64,000 bases of DNA from Phyllobacterium myrsinacearum (GTDB lineage: Bacteria > Pseudomonadota > Alphaproteobacteria > Rhizobiales > Rhizobiaceae): the NCBI RefSeq assembly GCF_014138285.1, contig NZ_JACGXN010000001.1, positions 733,314 to 797,313 on the forward strand, written 5' to 3'. Positions 53,854-63,842 of this stretch are shown piece by piece; position 1 is the stretch's first letter; each line of letters begins with the position of its first letter. A program made the translations under genes and the position numbers. Below the pieces are notes generated by a model. The model saw only the letters and a program-made list of their open reading frames with translations. It was not told the DNA's origin and did no database searches.

Positions 53854-54753
53854 CTAGAAGCGAGGTGGTGTTTTTCCGGCACTGCGGTGGGCTGCAACCA
53901 GCGTATTGGCCATCAGCATTGCAATCGTCATTGGCCCGACACCACCCGGAACCGGGGTCAGCGCACCGGCAACACCAGCCACATCGGCAAAGTCGACATC
54001 ACCCACAAGACGCGTCTTGCCTTCACCACGTTCTGGGGCCGGAATGCGATTGATACCGACATCGATGACGGTTGCGCCAGGCTTGACCCAATCCGCCTTG
54101 ATCATTTGCGGACGGCCAACGGCGGCCACCAGAATATCGGCATTGCGGCACAGACCTGGAAGATCCTTCGTTTTGCTATGGGCAATCGTGACCGTGGCGT
54201 TGTGCGCCAGCAGCAGATTGAACATCGGCTTACCGACAATATTGGAACGGCCGACAACCACGGCATTGAGGCCGGAGAGATCGCGGCCAAGGATACGATC
54301 GATCAGCAGCATCGAGCCCTCAGGCGTACAGGGAACGAATGCAGTCTCTAGTTCACCTGTGCCCAGCTTACCTACATTGATGAAGTGGAAACCATCCACA
54401 TCTTTGTCGGGCGAAATGGTCTGGATGATGCGGCCTGAATCGATGTGCTTGGGCAAAGGCAGCTGCACGAGAATGCCGTGAATGGCTGGATCGGCATTCA
54501 GTGTTTCCACCAGCTTAACCAACTCGTCTTCGCTCGTCTGTTCGGGCAAGGTGTGCTGCACGGAATGGAACCCGCACTCCTTCGCCTTGCGTCCTTTCGA
54601 GGCGACATAGACCTGGCTGGCCGGATCTTCACCGACAATTACCACCGCAATACCCGGAGTGACGCCAGTGGCCTCAATCAACTCGGCGGCGGACGCCTTG
54701 ACCTTTGAAACCACGTCTTCGGCAATCTGCTTGCCATCAATCGTCACTGCCAT
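53854..54753 (-). CDS. folD: Bifunctional methylenetetrahydrofolate dehydrogenase/cyclohydrolase
   Basis: Interconverts 5,10-methylene-, methenyl- and 10-formyl-tetrahydrofolate in the cytoplasm. The 299-aa protein has the catalytic YxxxK (Tyr49, Lys53 in [10 protein letters not shown]), [10 protein letters not shown] and the NADP-binding [28 protein letters not shown] near the C terminus is a family signature. It is transcribed toward the GlxA-type regulator and divergent from the sarcosine oxidase beta gene, whose reaction yields 5,10-methylene-THF. Confidence 0.96.
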   Translation of the reverse strand: MAVTIDGKQIAEDVVSKVKASAAELIEATGVTPGIAVVIVGEDPASQVYVASKGRKAKECGFHSVQHTLPEQTSEDELVKLVETLNADPAIHGILVQLPLPKHIDSGRIIQTISPDKDVDGFHFINVGKLGTGELETAFVPCTPEGSMLLIDRILGRDLSGLNAVVVGRSNIVGKPMFNLLLAHNATVTIAHSKTKDLPGLCRNADILVAAVGRPQMIKADWVKPGATVIDVGINRIPAPERGEGKTRLVGDVDFADVAGVAGALTPVPGGVGPMTIAMLMANTLVAAHRSAGKTPPRF

Positions 54754-54964
54754 GTGCTGCTCCTGGGCATCTCGCTTCGGGAATGGACGTCATTCTGAGG
54801 ATTCTAAGGCAATACAATACCGCCAGAACGGCGTTCACTGACGCAATAACGAAAGCGGCCGATAAGGGCAATGCGATGATGTGACCCAAGTATCGTTCTG
54901 GGGCTTGCGAATGCGCCAAAACCACGCATGATCACATTGTTCCGCCTGCAAACTGGATTCGTCA

Positions 54965-56218
54965 ATGCACTATTCCGCTTTCTCCCTTCTCAAGAACGCC
55001 CTCAACGGCAATAAGGACTGGAAGCCTGCGTGGCGCAAACCGGACCCGAAGCCGGCCTATGACGTGGTAATCATTGGTGGTGGACATGGGCTGGCGACCG
55101 CCTATTACCTTGCCAAGGAACATGGTATCCGCAATATAGCCGTGGTCGAAAAGGGCTGGCTCGGTTCCGGCAATATCGGCCGTAACACGACGGCCGTGCG
55201 GTCCAACTATCTCCTGACAGAAAACCAGCACTTCTATGAAGCATCCATGAAGCTCTGGGAGACCATGTCGCACGACCTGAACTACAATGTGATGTTCTCA
55301 CAGCGTGGCGTGGTCAATCTTGCGCACAACCTCCCGCAGCTTGATGTCTATGTCAGGCGCGGCAACCAGATGCGGCTTAACGGCATCGATTGCGAACTGA
55401 TGAATCCCAAACAGCTGGAAAAACTCATACCCGGTCTCGACACCAGCGCATCCGCGCGGTTTCCGATTATTGGCGGCCTGATGCAGCGCAGCGCCGGTAC
55501 GGCGCGCCATGATGCCGTAGTGTGGGCCTATGCGCGTGCGGCTGACCAGCTCGGCGTCGACGTCATCGAGAATTGCGAAGTCACGGGCTTCATCAAGGAC
55601 GGCGACAAGGTTACGGGCGTCATGACGACCCGCGGCCCGATCAACGCCAAAAAAACCGCCTGCGCCGTGGCCGGACATACCAGCGAACTTATGCGCCGGG
55701 CAGGCGTTGACCGGCTGCCGCTTGAATCCCATGTCCTGCAGGCTTTCGTTTCGGAAGCGCTCAAGCCTGTTGTCGATACAGTCGCAACCTTCGGCGGCGG
55801 CCACCTCTATTTCAGCCAGTCAGACAAGGGAGGTCTTGTTTTCGGCGGCGATATCGACGGCTACAATTCCTATGCGCAGCGCGGCAACCTGCCTGTGGTC
55901 GAAGATGTGATGAGCGAGTTCGTCGCCCTCATGCCGGCACTTGCACGCGTCAAGCTGCTGCGCTCCTGGGGCGGGATCATGGACATGTCCATGGATGGTT
56001 CGCCCATCATCACCACCGGGCCGTTGCCGGGCATGTATCTGAACACCGGCTGGTGTTACGGCGGCTTCAAGGCAACGCCGATCTCGGGCAAATGCTTTGC
56101 CTGGACCATCGCAAAGGACGAGCCTCATCCCCTCTCGGCTCCCTTTACACTCGACCGGTTCTATCGTGGCTATGTCATTGATGACAAAGGTATGGGACCA
56201 ACGCCCCGTCTGCACTGA
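54965..56218 (+). CDS. soxB: Sarcosine oxidase beta subunit family protein
   Basis: FAD-dependent demethylating oxidase subunit of 417 aa, full family length. FAD-binding VVIIGGGHGLATAYYLAKEH is at about 36-56, followed by GWLGSGNIGRNTTAVRSNYL, the region carrying covalent FMN in heterotetrameric sarcosine oxidases, and HALPLPG-like TGPLPGMYLNTGWCYGGFK near the C terminus. Normally soxB is followed by soxD, soxA and soxG; here the next gene is an unrelated convergent polysaccharide gene, so this copy is solitary. It may pair with subunits encoded elsewhere or act alone. Confidence 0.87.
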   Translation: MHYSAFSLLKNALNGNKDWKPAWRKPDPKPAYDVVIIGGGHGLATAYYLAKEHGIRNIAVVEKGWLGSGNIGRNTTAVRSNYLLTENQHFYEASMKLWETMSHDLNYNVMFSQRGVVNLAHNLPQLDVYVRRGNQMRLNGIDCELMNPKQLEKLIPGLDTSASARFPIIGGLMQRSAGTARHDAVVWAYARAADQLGVDVIENCEVTGFIKDGDKVTGVMTTRGPINAKKTACAVAGHTSELMRRAGVDRLPLESHVLQAFVSEALKPVVDTVATFGGGHLYFSQSDKGGLVFGGDIDGYNSYAQRGNLPVVEDVMSEFVALMPALARVKLLRSWGGIMDMSMDGSPIITTGPLPGMYLNTGWCYGGFKATPISGKCFAWTIAKDEPHPLSAPFTLDRFYRGYVIDDKGMGPTPRLH

Positions 56219-56227
56219 GCTTCCGCT

Positions 56228-58411
56228 CTATTCTCGACCAGCACGCTGGCGCAGAACATCGCGAATCTCGGCGATATCTGCGAGAATGTCTTCAATATTC
56301 GAATTATCGTGCTGACGCCTGGCGAACTGGAGATCAGCATACTCATACAGAAGCTGTGCAACGGCCGTCTGATCATCAACGGACGTTGTTTCATCTTCAG
56401 CCAGCGGTTCATCGAAATCCGTCGCAGCGCCGCGGGTCTGCGCTTGCTTGATCGCAGCGCCCAAGCGTGACTCCGGCGCCGGTTCCTGCTTCTTGTCTTC
56501 TGGATATGACGACCGTCTTTGTCCTGAAGGTGAATCGGGATCGAAAGGCCCATCGCCATCATTGCGGGGCGTCGGCAACCTGCCTTTGCCACGGAAACTG
56601 TCGAGCATCCCACGCAACATTGCTACACCCAATCCAGCCAGCAACCCGGCCAGAATGCCGCCAATGACGATGATTTTGCGCGAACCGCCGGTGGATTCGA
56701 GGGCTGGCCGTGCCGGTGAAATAACCCGGATGTTGGTGCTGTTGATCCCCTCGAGTTCGCCGGTTTCCTTTGCGCGCAGCAGGAAGGCTTCGTAGACAGC
56801 GCGCTTGGCGGTCACTTCCCGCTCGAGTTCGCGCAGTTTGATCATGTCTTCATTGGTGCCGGCCATGCGGGATTTCAGCTGCGCCAGCCGGCTCGCAAGA
56901 TCCTGCTCCTGTTGCACGGAACGTTTGAGCTCGACCTGCACCGAAGACGCAATACGATCGAGTTCGTTGCGGATTTCCTTGCGGATACCATCGACCTGCG
57001 ATTGCGCCTGAATCAACTGCGGATGGCGCGGTCCAAGCTTGGTCGCCAGACCGTCGGCCTGCTGCTTGAGCGCACCATATTGCGAACGAAGCGCAACGAT
57101 AACTCCCGAACGGAATTCCTCCGGCAGCGTATTGTTCCCGAGAACCCCTTCCACCGATGTGCTGCGGATAGACGCCGCCTGTGCATTCAGTTTTATTGTC
57201 TGATTGCGCGCTGCCGTCAGTTCATCGCTGGTTCTCGAGACCTCGTCATCACTGATCAGACGTCCCTGCACATCGACAAGATCGTTTTCCGCCTTGTATT
57301 TCTGCACAGCGTTTTCAGCCGTTTCAACACCGATGCGCATATCATTCAGCCGGCCTGTCAGCGAATCCGTTGCCTGTTTGGCCGAGTCAGACTGGATATT
57401 GCCCTGCTCTTCCCGGAAGACGTCGGATATCGTGTTGGCAATGAATGCGGATTTTTCCGGATCGCGCGATTTAACGGTGATGTTGAAAATAAAGTTCTTC
57501 GAACTGCGCTCGACGTCCAAATGCTCATACAGATTGCGCAGGAGCAAGGTTTCGCGCGCAGTTGCGTCAGGCGTGCTGTCGGTCGAAAAAAGCTCGCGTA
57601 TAGCGGCAAGCAGGCCCTTGTCCTTGAGGTCACCGTTGAACTCGGGATCTTTGGCCAATCCCGCACGATCAATCACCTTTGAAAGCACACTGCTCGACTG
57701 GATAACCCGCAATTGGCTCTCGGCGATGGCGAGCGATGCATCAACGGGCAGTTGACCGGGAGCTATCTCCTTGTCCGTCAGCTTGAGGTCACGCGGGTCA
57801 ACCAGCAGCTCGACATTGGAAGAGTAGAGTTTTGGCACCGTCATGGCGTAGCCGGCACCCAGCAAGGCACCGATGAGCGTGGTCGCAATGATCAGTTTTT
57901 TGGAATTGGCAATGCGATTCAGGACAATACGCGGATCAACCAGCGGCTTCCATTCGTCGTTGTCGTTCTCGACGCGATGAACAGGTTTCGAAACGGAAAC
58001 GACCGCAGGCGCAGGCTCCCTTGGCGTCTCATCGCGCACGACAGGTGTTTCCTCAGGTGCCGGGGACAGAGCAGGCACGATCGGCGGATTGTCATCCATG
58101 CGCCGGTTGAGTTCCGCCTTTATGGCAGCCATGTCAGCTCGCATACGATCAACGGCGTCCTGTTCGGCTTCTTCCGCCGTCAAATTGTTGTCAGGCTCGA
58201 TCACGGATGAAGGTGTAATTTCACTGCTTGCCGCCAGCCGCAAGGCGCGCATGCGCTGATAATGTTCCAGATCCTCGACGCGATGCGGCGCTTGCTGCGG
58301 TTCCGTGAATTCGGCTTGTGCGGATGGGTTGCCCACCGGTTGCGGTTGGCTGGCGAACGAGAGAAGCGAGCGCCGAGGCCGCTTTCGTGTCTCGTTGTCC
58401 CAATCACCCAT
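56228..58411 (-). CDS. GumC/Wzz-type polysaccharide chain-length protein, no kinase domain
   Basis: Inner-membrane polysaccharide co-polymerase of 727 aa. A cytoplasmic N terminus of about 160 Pro/Glu-rich residues precedes the Wzz domain with TM1 (LIIATTLIGALLGAGYAMTV). A long periplasmic coiled coil (about 330-560) and GNVR-like segment follow, then TM2 (IIVIGGILAGLLAGLGVAML) and a charged cytoplasmic tail. No Walker A or Tyr-rich BY-kinase domain is present. The ATG at 58411 (MGDWDNETRKRPR) is preferred to 58441. It is divergent from the flippase gene. Confidence 0.85.
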   Translation of the reverse strand: MGDWDNETRKRPRRSLLSFASQPQPVGNPSAQAEFTEPQQAPHRVEDLEHYQRMRALRLAASSEITPSSVIEPDNNLTAEEAEQDAVDRMRADMAAIKAELNRRMDDNPPIVPALSPAPEETPVVRDETPREPAPAVVSVSKPVHRVENDNDEWKPLVDPRIVLNRIANSKKLIIATTLIGALLGAGYAMTVPKLYSSNVELLVDPRDLKLTDKEIAPGQLPVDASLAIAESQLRVIQSSSVLSKVIDRAGLAKDPEFNGDLKDKGLLAAIRELFSTDSTPDATARETLLLRNLYEHLDVERSSKNFIFNITVKSRDPEKSAFIANTISDVFREEQGNIQSDSAKQATDSLTGRLNDMRIGVETAENAVQKYKAENDLVDVQGRLISDDEVSRTSDELTAARNQTIKLNAQAASIRSTSVEGVLGNNTLPEEFRSGVIVALRSQYGALKQQADGLATKLGPRHPQLIQAQSQVDGIRKEIRNELDRIASSVQVELKRSVQQEQDLASRLAQLKSRMAGTNEDMIKLRELEREVTAKRAVYEAFLLRAKETGELEGINSTNIRVISPARPALESTGGSRKIIVIGGILAGLLAGLGVAMLRGMLDSFRGKGRLPTPRNDGDGPFDPDSPSGQRRSSYPEDKKQEPAPESRLGAAIKQAQTRGAATDFDEPLAEDETTSVDDQTAVAQLLYEYADLQFARRQHDNSNIEDILADIAEIRDVLRQRAGRE

Positions 58412-58471
58412 GTTTATCCGCACTCCAAAACGACCGTTCAATACAATTCAACCCTGAGCGAACGGCCCACG

Positions 58472-58487
58472 GTTAACCCAACCTAAA
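58472..58487 (-). promoter_or_regulatory. CtrA-box-like site upstream of GumC-type gene
   Basis: On the minus strand, TTTA-GGTTGGG-TTAAC matches TTAA-N7-TTAAC at 8 of 9 bases, 60 bases upstream of the GumC-type start. Such sites occur by chance in AT-rich intergenic DNA, so this is suggestive only. Confidence 0.3.
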
Positions 58488-58630
58488 GTTCTATGGAAAA
58501 TAAATCGTTAATCATCGGTGCAACACAAGGGCGATCGTTTATGCAATTTCCCTGATATTCTGGCATTGCTCAAGGAACACGAGCCATTAAGGCTTTTTAG
58601 TATAGAACGACGCAGAATTACACGGGACAA

Positions 58631-59905
58631 TTGGTGCCCAAGGGAAAAGATTTGATTGCGCGTCACGTAAAGGCCAATGCGGGGCTTATTCGCAATTATT
58701 TCTCTGTGATCAGCGGATCAGCGGGGCGGCTGGTCATTTCCCTTGCCTATTTTGTCGCGCTTGCCAATACATTGTCGATTGCCGAATTCGGCCTCTTCGC
58801 TACGGCTTCGGCCACGGGCGTTGTCCTGTCACGGCTGGTTTCGTTCGGATTTGTATCCCCGCTTTACCGCATCTCCACGGTCAAACCGCAACTGCTCGGA
58901 GCTTATACCGGAGGCTATCTGGCAGCAGTGGTCATCTCCCTGCCCATCTTTGCGCTGGCGGCATTCCTCACGCATCTGGTGTTTTTCGGCGCGGATCTGG
59001 CGCTTGGCATTTTTGCTGTCATCGTTGCTGCCGAGGCTTTGCTGTGGCGATCCCTCGAAGTGGTTGTGGTCGTCAACAATGGCCTCAATCGCTTTGGCCG
59101 CGCTGCATTGCTTGTCATCATTGGCACGGCGCTGCGCGCAATCGCTGCGGTTCTTTTTGCCTTTTCCAGCGTGACCACACTTGCCGCCTGGAGCTGGTGG
59201 TATGCGGGAGCCAATGGAACAGCGCTCGTCATCGCCATCCTGTTCTTCTATCCGCGCGTGAAGTTGCGGCTTATCCCGCAACTTTATTACAGGCGTCTTG
59301 CGGATTCCTTTGCCGTGGCTGGAGCGGAAATCCTGTTCTATATCCAGATGGAACTCGACAAACTTCTGGTGCTCGCCGTAGGCGGACCACAGACAGCAGG
59401 TGTTTACGCCATAATCATGCGGCTTGTGGATTTAACAGCACTCCCCGTCCGCTCGTTCAACATGATGCTGGTACAGAAGCTGATGCGCTCGCCTGATATG
59501 TTGAAGTCACTGAAAATTCGCGGCGGGCTCGAAGCCGGCGTTTTCGCCGTTTCGACATGCGGCTTGATTGCGCTCGCGATATTCCTGTATGTTTTTCCGC
59601 GTGCACTGGGGTCAAATGTTGCCTCGGTCGTAGCTCTTCTGCCGCTGGTTGTCCTTGTTCCCGGGCTGCGCAATCTGATCGAGTATCAGGCGGAATTGCT
59701 TTATGCGCGCGGACAATCCGGCCTTCGTGCCTTCAATCTGAGCCTGCTCGCACTTGCCAAAGCAGCTTTGCTCTCATGGCTGCTCGTCACATTCACCGAG
59801 GTGAAGGACTGGCTGATATGGCTCAATGCCATGTTCGCTGCGATTTACCTGCTGTCCACCTGGCTGACATATCGCGCCGTCAAGCAGCCTGCCCGACGCG
59901 TTTGA
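58631..59905 (+). CDS. Wzx-type polysaccharide flippase
   Basis: Integral membrane protein of 424 aa with about twelve hydrophobic helices of the MATE/Wzx type, starting with FSVISGSAGRLVISLAYFVA. A short conserved-looking polar segment, FAVAGAEILFYIQMELDKLL, matches the middle of oligosaccharide flippases. It would move lipid-linked repeat units across the inner membrane. The first in-frame start is a TTG at 58631; the next codon, a GTG at 58634, may be used instead. It is convergent with the DUF6492 gene, one base apart. Confidence 0.8.
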   Translation: MVPKGKDLIARHVKANAGLIRNYFSVISGSAGRLVISLAYFVALANTLSIAEFGLFATASATGVVLSRLVSFGFVSPLYRISTVKPQLLGAYTGGYLAAVVISLPIFALAAFLTHLVFFGADLALGIFAVIVAAEALLWRSLEVVVVVNNGLNRFGRAALLVIIGTALRAIAAVLFAFSSVTTLAAWSWWYAGANGTALVIAILFFYPRVKLRLIPQLYYRRLADSFAVAGAEILFYIQMELDKLLVLAVGGPQTAGVYAIIMRLVDLTALPVRSFNMMLVQKLMRSPDMLKSLKIRGGLEAGVFAVSTCGLIALAIFLYVFPRALGSNVASVVALLPLVVLVPGLRNLIEYQAELLYARGQSGLRAFNLSLLALAKAALLSWLLVTFTEVKDWLIWLNAMFAAIYLLSTWLTYRAVKQPARRV

Positions 59906-59906
59906 T

Positions 59907-60770
59907 TCAAGTGTTGACCAATTTGCGAAGGCGGGCGGTATCAAACCCGATGAAGGACTGCATGCCTATGGCAACCTGCTCGGACGTCATGGCTTCGACA
60001 AAGGCAAGAAACTCTTCCTCCGTTGGCGCCGGGGCAACCCAGAAAACCCGGCAGAACTCGGCATTGTCATGGTAGTGGCCACTCGTCATAAGCACTTCAT
60101 CAGCATAGCGCCCATAAATCATGCACTCGGAAAAACGGCGTTGACGGCCAATCGCAGCGATCCAGTGCCTGCCGGATAGCTTCTCGATATGACTGCACAT
60201 GGAAAGCAGCGCGTCGCGACGCCAGGCGATCAAGGTGCCGATATAATCGTGACCGGCGGGGCTTACCGGTTCGATACCAAGCAACCGGCCGGCCTCCTCC
60301 GACCATATGCGCTGATCGCCTGCAGCCGGACGCAGCAGGTCGCCGTCGCGACGAAAGAGCCGCAAGATATCGCCGTGCCAGTTTGAGCCGCAGTCAAACG
60401 GACGCAGAAAGACCACGTCGGAATCGACATAGAAAAAAGCATCGTCATCGGCATGGGCCGCAATGGCAATGCGGCGGAACTGTTGAACATGCCAGCCGCG
60501 CAACGGCATTGTTCGGGGTGAAAGCCAGATACGCCTGCGGCCGAAGCTGAGCGGATCCGGAAACGGCTTGATCCAGGCCGGCAGCAAATCATTCTCATCA
60601 ACAACAATGCGGCGCGGGCCTTCGAGCTGGCGAAACAACGGGACATCGCGATGTTCGACCAGAATGTAATGGCGTGTATAGCCTGTGACAAACCGGTCAA
60701 TCGTCTCGCAAAGCAATTTGCAGCGTTCAAAATCCGGCGCATAGCTTGCGGTGACGATTGCGGTCTTCAT
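59907..60770 (-). CDS. DUF6492-like putative glycosyltransferase
   Basis: Cytoplasmic protein of 287 aa. The N terminus MKTAIVTASYAPDFERCKLL and the DxD-like FFYVDSDVVFLRPFD (about 115-130) are those of nucleotide-sugar transferases. The family is known to me only as DUF6492, uncharacterised and often in polysaccharide loci. The gene overlaps the WecG-like gene by four bases (ATGA) and is the last of three overlapping minus-strand genes. The function is inferred from the DxD motif and context. Confidence 0.75.
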   Translation of the reverse strand: MKTAIVTASYAPDFERCKLLCETIDRFVTGYTRHYILVEHRDVPLFRQLEGPRRIVVDENDLLPAWIKPFPDPLSFGRRRIWLSPRTMPLRGWHVQQFRRIAIAAHADDDAFFYVDSDVVFLRPFDCGSNWHGDILRLFRRDGDLLRPAAGDQRIWSEEAGRLLGIEPVSPAGHDYIGTLIAWRRDALLSMCSHIEKLSGRHWIAAIGRQRRFSECMIYGRYADEVLMTSGHYHDNAEFCRVFWVAPAPTEEEFLAFVEAMTSEQVAIGMQSFIGFDTARLRKLVNT

Positions 60771-61546
60771 TGCCCGGCCTTTTCACCCATGACAAGCTCA
60801 CGAAGCACCCTGAGCAAGAAAAGCGGATTACCGAGGACATACCGGCGCCAGAGCCGCGTTGGCTCCTGCGAAAACCGGTAAAGCCACTCCAGACGTGATT
60901 TTTGCATCCAGATCGGAGCACGCAGCACCGCACCTGCACGAAAATCAAAGAGCGCACCGACACCGAATGCCAATACACAATGCTGCGCGGTCAATTTTTC
61001 ATGCATGAAGAGTTCCTGACGCGGCACACCCATGGCAACCAGCAGGATATGGGGGTGATACTCTGCAAGGCTCTGCAGAATACGCGGCTCATCGGAAACG
61101 TTGAAGAAGCCATCGCTTATCACGCGGTATTCGTGCTGCGGTGCGTTTCGCTTGAGGTTTTCCGCCGCCTTTTCGACCACACTGCGGCGGGCGCCCAAAA
61201 GGCCGATCCGCAAGGGGTTGGTGTGTCCCCGTAGCAATGCGGGTGTGAAATCCGTGCCATTGAGGTTATCAGGAAATGGTTCGCCGTGGAGCAGTCGCGC
61301 GGCAATATCCACTCCGATACCATCAGGCAGAACCAGAAACTGATCGAGAGCCTGACGAAAACGGGCGTTCTCCCGAGCCAGATTGGAATTGTGCGCATTC
61401 AACCAAGTGATCAGTGTGAAGCTTTGCTTGTCGATCAGCCCATGCAGATGTTCAATCGCCTCATCCCAAGGCAGTGCCAACACCGGCACCCCAAGGATGA
61501 TGTGTTGCGGAGCCGGATCGTCTGTCGAGGCAAGAACCATCCTCAT
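60767..61546 (-). CDS. WecG/TagA/CpsF-family glycosyltransferase
   Basis: Transferase of 259 aa of the GT26 family that adds ManNAc-, glucose- or uronic-type residues to lipid-linked intermediates. Visible blocks are HIILGVPVLALPWDEAIEHL, ITWLNAHNSNLARENARF, LPDGIGVDIAARLLHG and LLVAMGVPRQELFMHE. The C terminus ends in a basic region (QEPTRLWRRYVLGNPLF) typical of the family. It overlaps the neighbours on both sides by four bases. The sugar and acceptor are unknown. Confidence 0.87.
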   Translation of the reverse strand: MRMVLASTDDPAPQHIILGVPVLALPWDEAIEHLHGLIDKQSFTLITWLNAHNSNLARENARFRQALDQFLVLPDGIGVDIAARLLHGEPFPDNLNGTDFTPALLRGHTNPLRIGLLGARRSVVEKAAENLKRNAPQHEYRVISDGFFNVSDEPRILQSLAEYHPHILLVAMGVPRQELFMHEKLTAQHCVLAFGVGALFDFRAGAVLRAPIWMQKSRLEWLYRFSQEPTRLWRRYVLGNPLFLLRVLRELVMGEKAGQ

Positions 61547-62727
61547 GGACCAACTCTTCCCAAGACTTGACCAAGTTCATCAAGACCAAGACGAAGCTGC
61601 GAGTCGAACCGGGTCAACTGTGCAGCACGGAAGACGTCACCCGAACAGGTCAGGTCTTCGCCGGACCGGACTCGGGTCACCATAATGCCAATTGCCCTGG
61701 CAAAGGCTTGCGGGTCATCTGCCACCGTACAATTTTCCGGGATGTTGGCTATTCCCCTGACGGACAGGGATGTCGCAACGCTTGGCAACCCCATTTCGAA
61801 TGTCTCGATGGTCTTGAGCTGAACGCCGGTTCCGGCGCGGCTTATCAGCGGAATTACGGCGCAGGATCTGACGAATTCGACTGCATCCGGCACCCGCCCG
61901 GCAAAATTGACTTTTGGCCAGGCGGTTTTCAAATCCGCAGGTATGCTGCCCGCGACCGTAATCCCGATGCCCTTGTCGAGATGCGGCGCAACCTCGCGCA
62001 AGAACCATTCAAGTCCAATACGGTTGGATTGCCACGTCCATGTGCCGATCAATCCGAGATCATGCTCTAACCTGCGGTCAGCCATTTTTGCGGTATCGGC
62101 GCCAGTGACCAGAGGAAGCTCTGCCGCGCGCCCGCTTTCCGCGAGACCCAGTGCCTTGATGTCCTGCTCGGCCAGCGTGAATACAAAGGAGGCCCGGCGG
62201 CACAAGCGTCCCTCCAATCCGGCGAGCAACCTCGACTCGCGCCTGAACAGGAATTTCTGTACGATGTTCGTGGCGGCCTGCGCATTTTCCCAAGCCGAAT
62301 GATGCTCGACATTATGGGCTACGAAGATTTGCGGCTTGTCAGAAAAACAGTCCTCAAATGCACCGGCCAGCGTCACACCATTCAGCACGTAGGCATCGAA
62401 ATTGCCCGCCGAACCTATGGCGGTGCGCAACCGGTCGCTTGAAATGACCCGCAGCTTGACGGAGGAGACTGTAAGCCCGGATACAAGGGCCTTGCCAAGC
62501 CATCGCAGCTTCTGCGGCAGACTCGCCGTGTCGTTTCGCACATCGACCTCGCCGAGAACGATCGTATTGTCGGGGTCAGAAGGCGAACTGCCTGGCCAGA
62601 TGAAACCCAAAACCGTCACATGGATACCGGCACGCACCAATCCATCGATAATTGCCGCATTGGCAATCTCGTAACCTGTAGTTGGTTTTCCGTCGGGAAC
62701 CAGCGATGTTACAAATAGGAGGTGCAT
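61543..62727 (-). CDS. GT4-type glycosyltransferase
   Basis: Transferase of 394 aa with a two-Rossmann GT-B layout. The N terminus MHLLFVTSLVPDGKPTTGYE includes the usual first strand, and the C-terminal half has IPLISRAGTGVQLKTIETFE, the acceptor/donor-binding segment, followed by GLPSVATSLSVRGI. The donor sugar is not determinable. It is the first of the three overlapping minus-strand genes and is divergent from the GT2 gene. Confidence 0.83.
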   Translation of the reverse strand: MHLLFVTSLVPDGKPTTGYEIANAAIIDGLVRAGIHVTVLGFIWPGSSPSDPDNTIVLGEVDVRNDTASLPQKLRWLGKALVSGLTVSSVKLRVISSDRLRTAIGSAGNFDAYVLNGVTLAGAFEDCFSDKPQIFVAHNVEHHSAWENAQAATNIVQKFLFRRESRLLAGLEGRLCRRASFVFTLAEQDIKALGLAESGRAAELPLVTGADTAKMADRRLEHDLGLIGTWTWQSNRIGLEWFLREVAPHLDKGIGITVAGSIPADLKTAWPKVNFAGRVPDAVEFVRSCAVIPLISRAGTGVQLKTIETFEMGLPSVATSLSVRGIANIPENCTVADDPQAFARAIGIMVTRVRSGEDLTCSGDVFRAAQLTRFDSQLRLGLDELGQVLGRVGP

Positions 62728-62846
62728 GAACGGCCTTGGCTGAAGTCTGGTTTCCCACTAGTGGAATTCTATGAACAATGTAATGAAATCTTGAACAAAT
62801 GGTACGTATAGATTGATTACATCACGCGGCGGACACAGATCGATTA

Positions 62847-63842
62847 ATGGCACCGGACCTTCCAGACAATATTTCGGTTTTTGCCCGATCGCCGCACCTC
62901 GCACCTGAGACAATTGACGTTGTCATCACGCTACCAACATTCAAACGCCCCGAGCATTTGTTGAAGACGCTGCATTCCCTGAACCAGCAGAACACGAAAC
63001 GTCATTTCGCAATTATCGTCATGGAAAACGAGGCCGAGGCGCAAGAAGGCGCGAGGGCTGCCGGGCCGTTGTTCGAAAAGGGCGAGTACAAAGGGCTTGT
63101 CGTCATCGCCCATGATCGCGGCAACTGTAATGCCTACAATGCCGGGTGGCTGACCGCGCTCAAAACCTTCGCGCATTTCACGTCACTGCTTGTCGTTGAT
63201 GATGATGAAATAGCCGACCCGGACTGGCTGGAAAACCTGCTGCAGACACAGGAAACGCTTGGTGTCGATCTCGTCGGCGGACCACAGATTCCGGTATTCG
63301 CCAAGCACGAACATGCGGTCTGGGCCAAACATCCGGTGTTCAGTCCGCATTATTCGGCAACAGGCCGCGTCCCGATGCTTTACTCCTCGGGTAATCTGCT
63401 TATCGGCCGCAGGGTGCTGGAAACAATGCCGTTTCCGTTTCTGGATCTTGCCTTCAATTTCATGGGCGGCGGCGATTCAGATTTTATCAGCAGGAGTGTC
63501 GTCAAGGGTTTTACCGTCGCCTGGTGCGCCGAGGCACGGGTTTTCGAAACCATTCCGGCACGGCGTGTAGAGGCGGACTGGATCAGGGCCCGGGCATTGC
63601 GCAACGGAGTGCTTTCGACCCTGATCGAAAAACGCAAGCGGGCGCATGAGCCGCTGGGCGGATTGAAGACAGTGCTAAAAAGTGTTGGTCTGCTCGCCTT
63701 GTCACCGTTCCGGGCCGTAGTCAAAATGATCCAGACGGGCTCGCTGTCCATCGGTCTCTATCAGGTCTATGTTGGCCTTGGCCGCGTTCTCGCGGAATTT
63801 GGATATTCCAATGAGCAGTATCGGCAACCTGAAAAGAACTGA
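62847..63842 (+). CDS. GT2-family glycosyltransferase
   Basis: GT-A-fold transferase of 331 aa. The N-terminal VVITLPTFKRPEHLLKTLHS is the nucleotide-binding start, VDDDEIADPDWLENLL is the DxD metal site region, and MGGGDSDFISRSVVKGF is the characteristic ED/GGGDxDF catalytic region of this branch. The C-terminal segment is hydrophobic (VGLLALSPFRAVVKMI) and may associate with the membrane. It overlaps the start of the next gene by 32 bases, implying co-translation. Confidence 0.85.
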   Translation: MAPDLPDNISVFARSPHLAPETIDVVITLPTFKRPEHLLKTLHSLNQQNTKRHFAIIVMENEAEAQEGARAAGPLFEKGEYKGLVVIAHDRGNCNAYNAGWLTALKTFAHFTSLLVVDDDEIADPDWLENLLQTQETLGVDLVGGPQIPVFAKHEHAVWAKHPVFSPHYSATGRVPMLYSSGNLLIGRRVLETMPFPFLDLAFNFMGGGDSDFISRSVVKGFTVAWCAEARVFETIPARRVEADWIRARALRNGVLSTLIEKRKRAHEPLGGLKTVLKSVGLLALSPFRAVVKMIQTGSLSIGLYQVYVGLGRVLAEFGYSNEQYRQPEKN

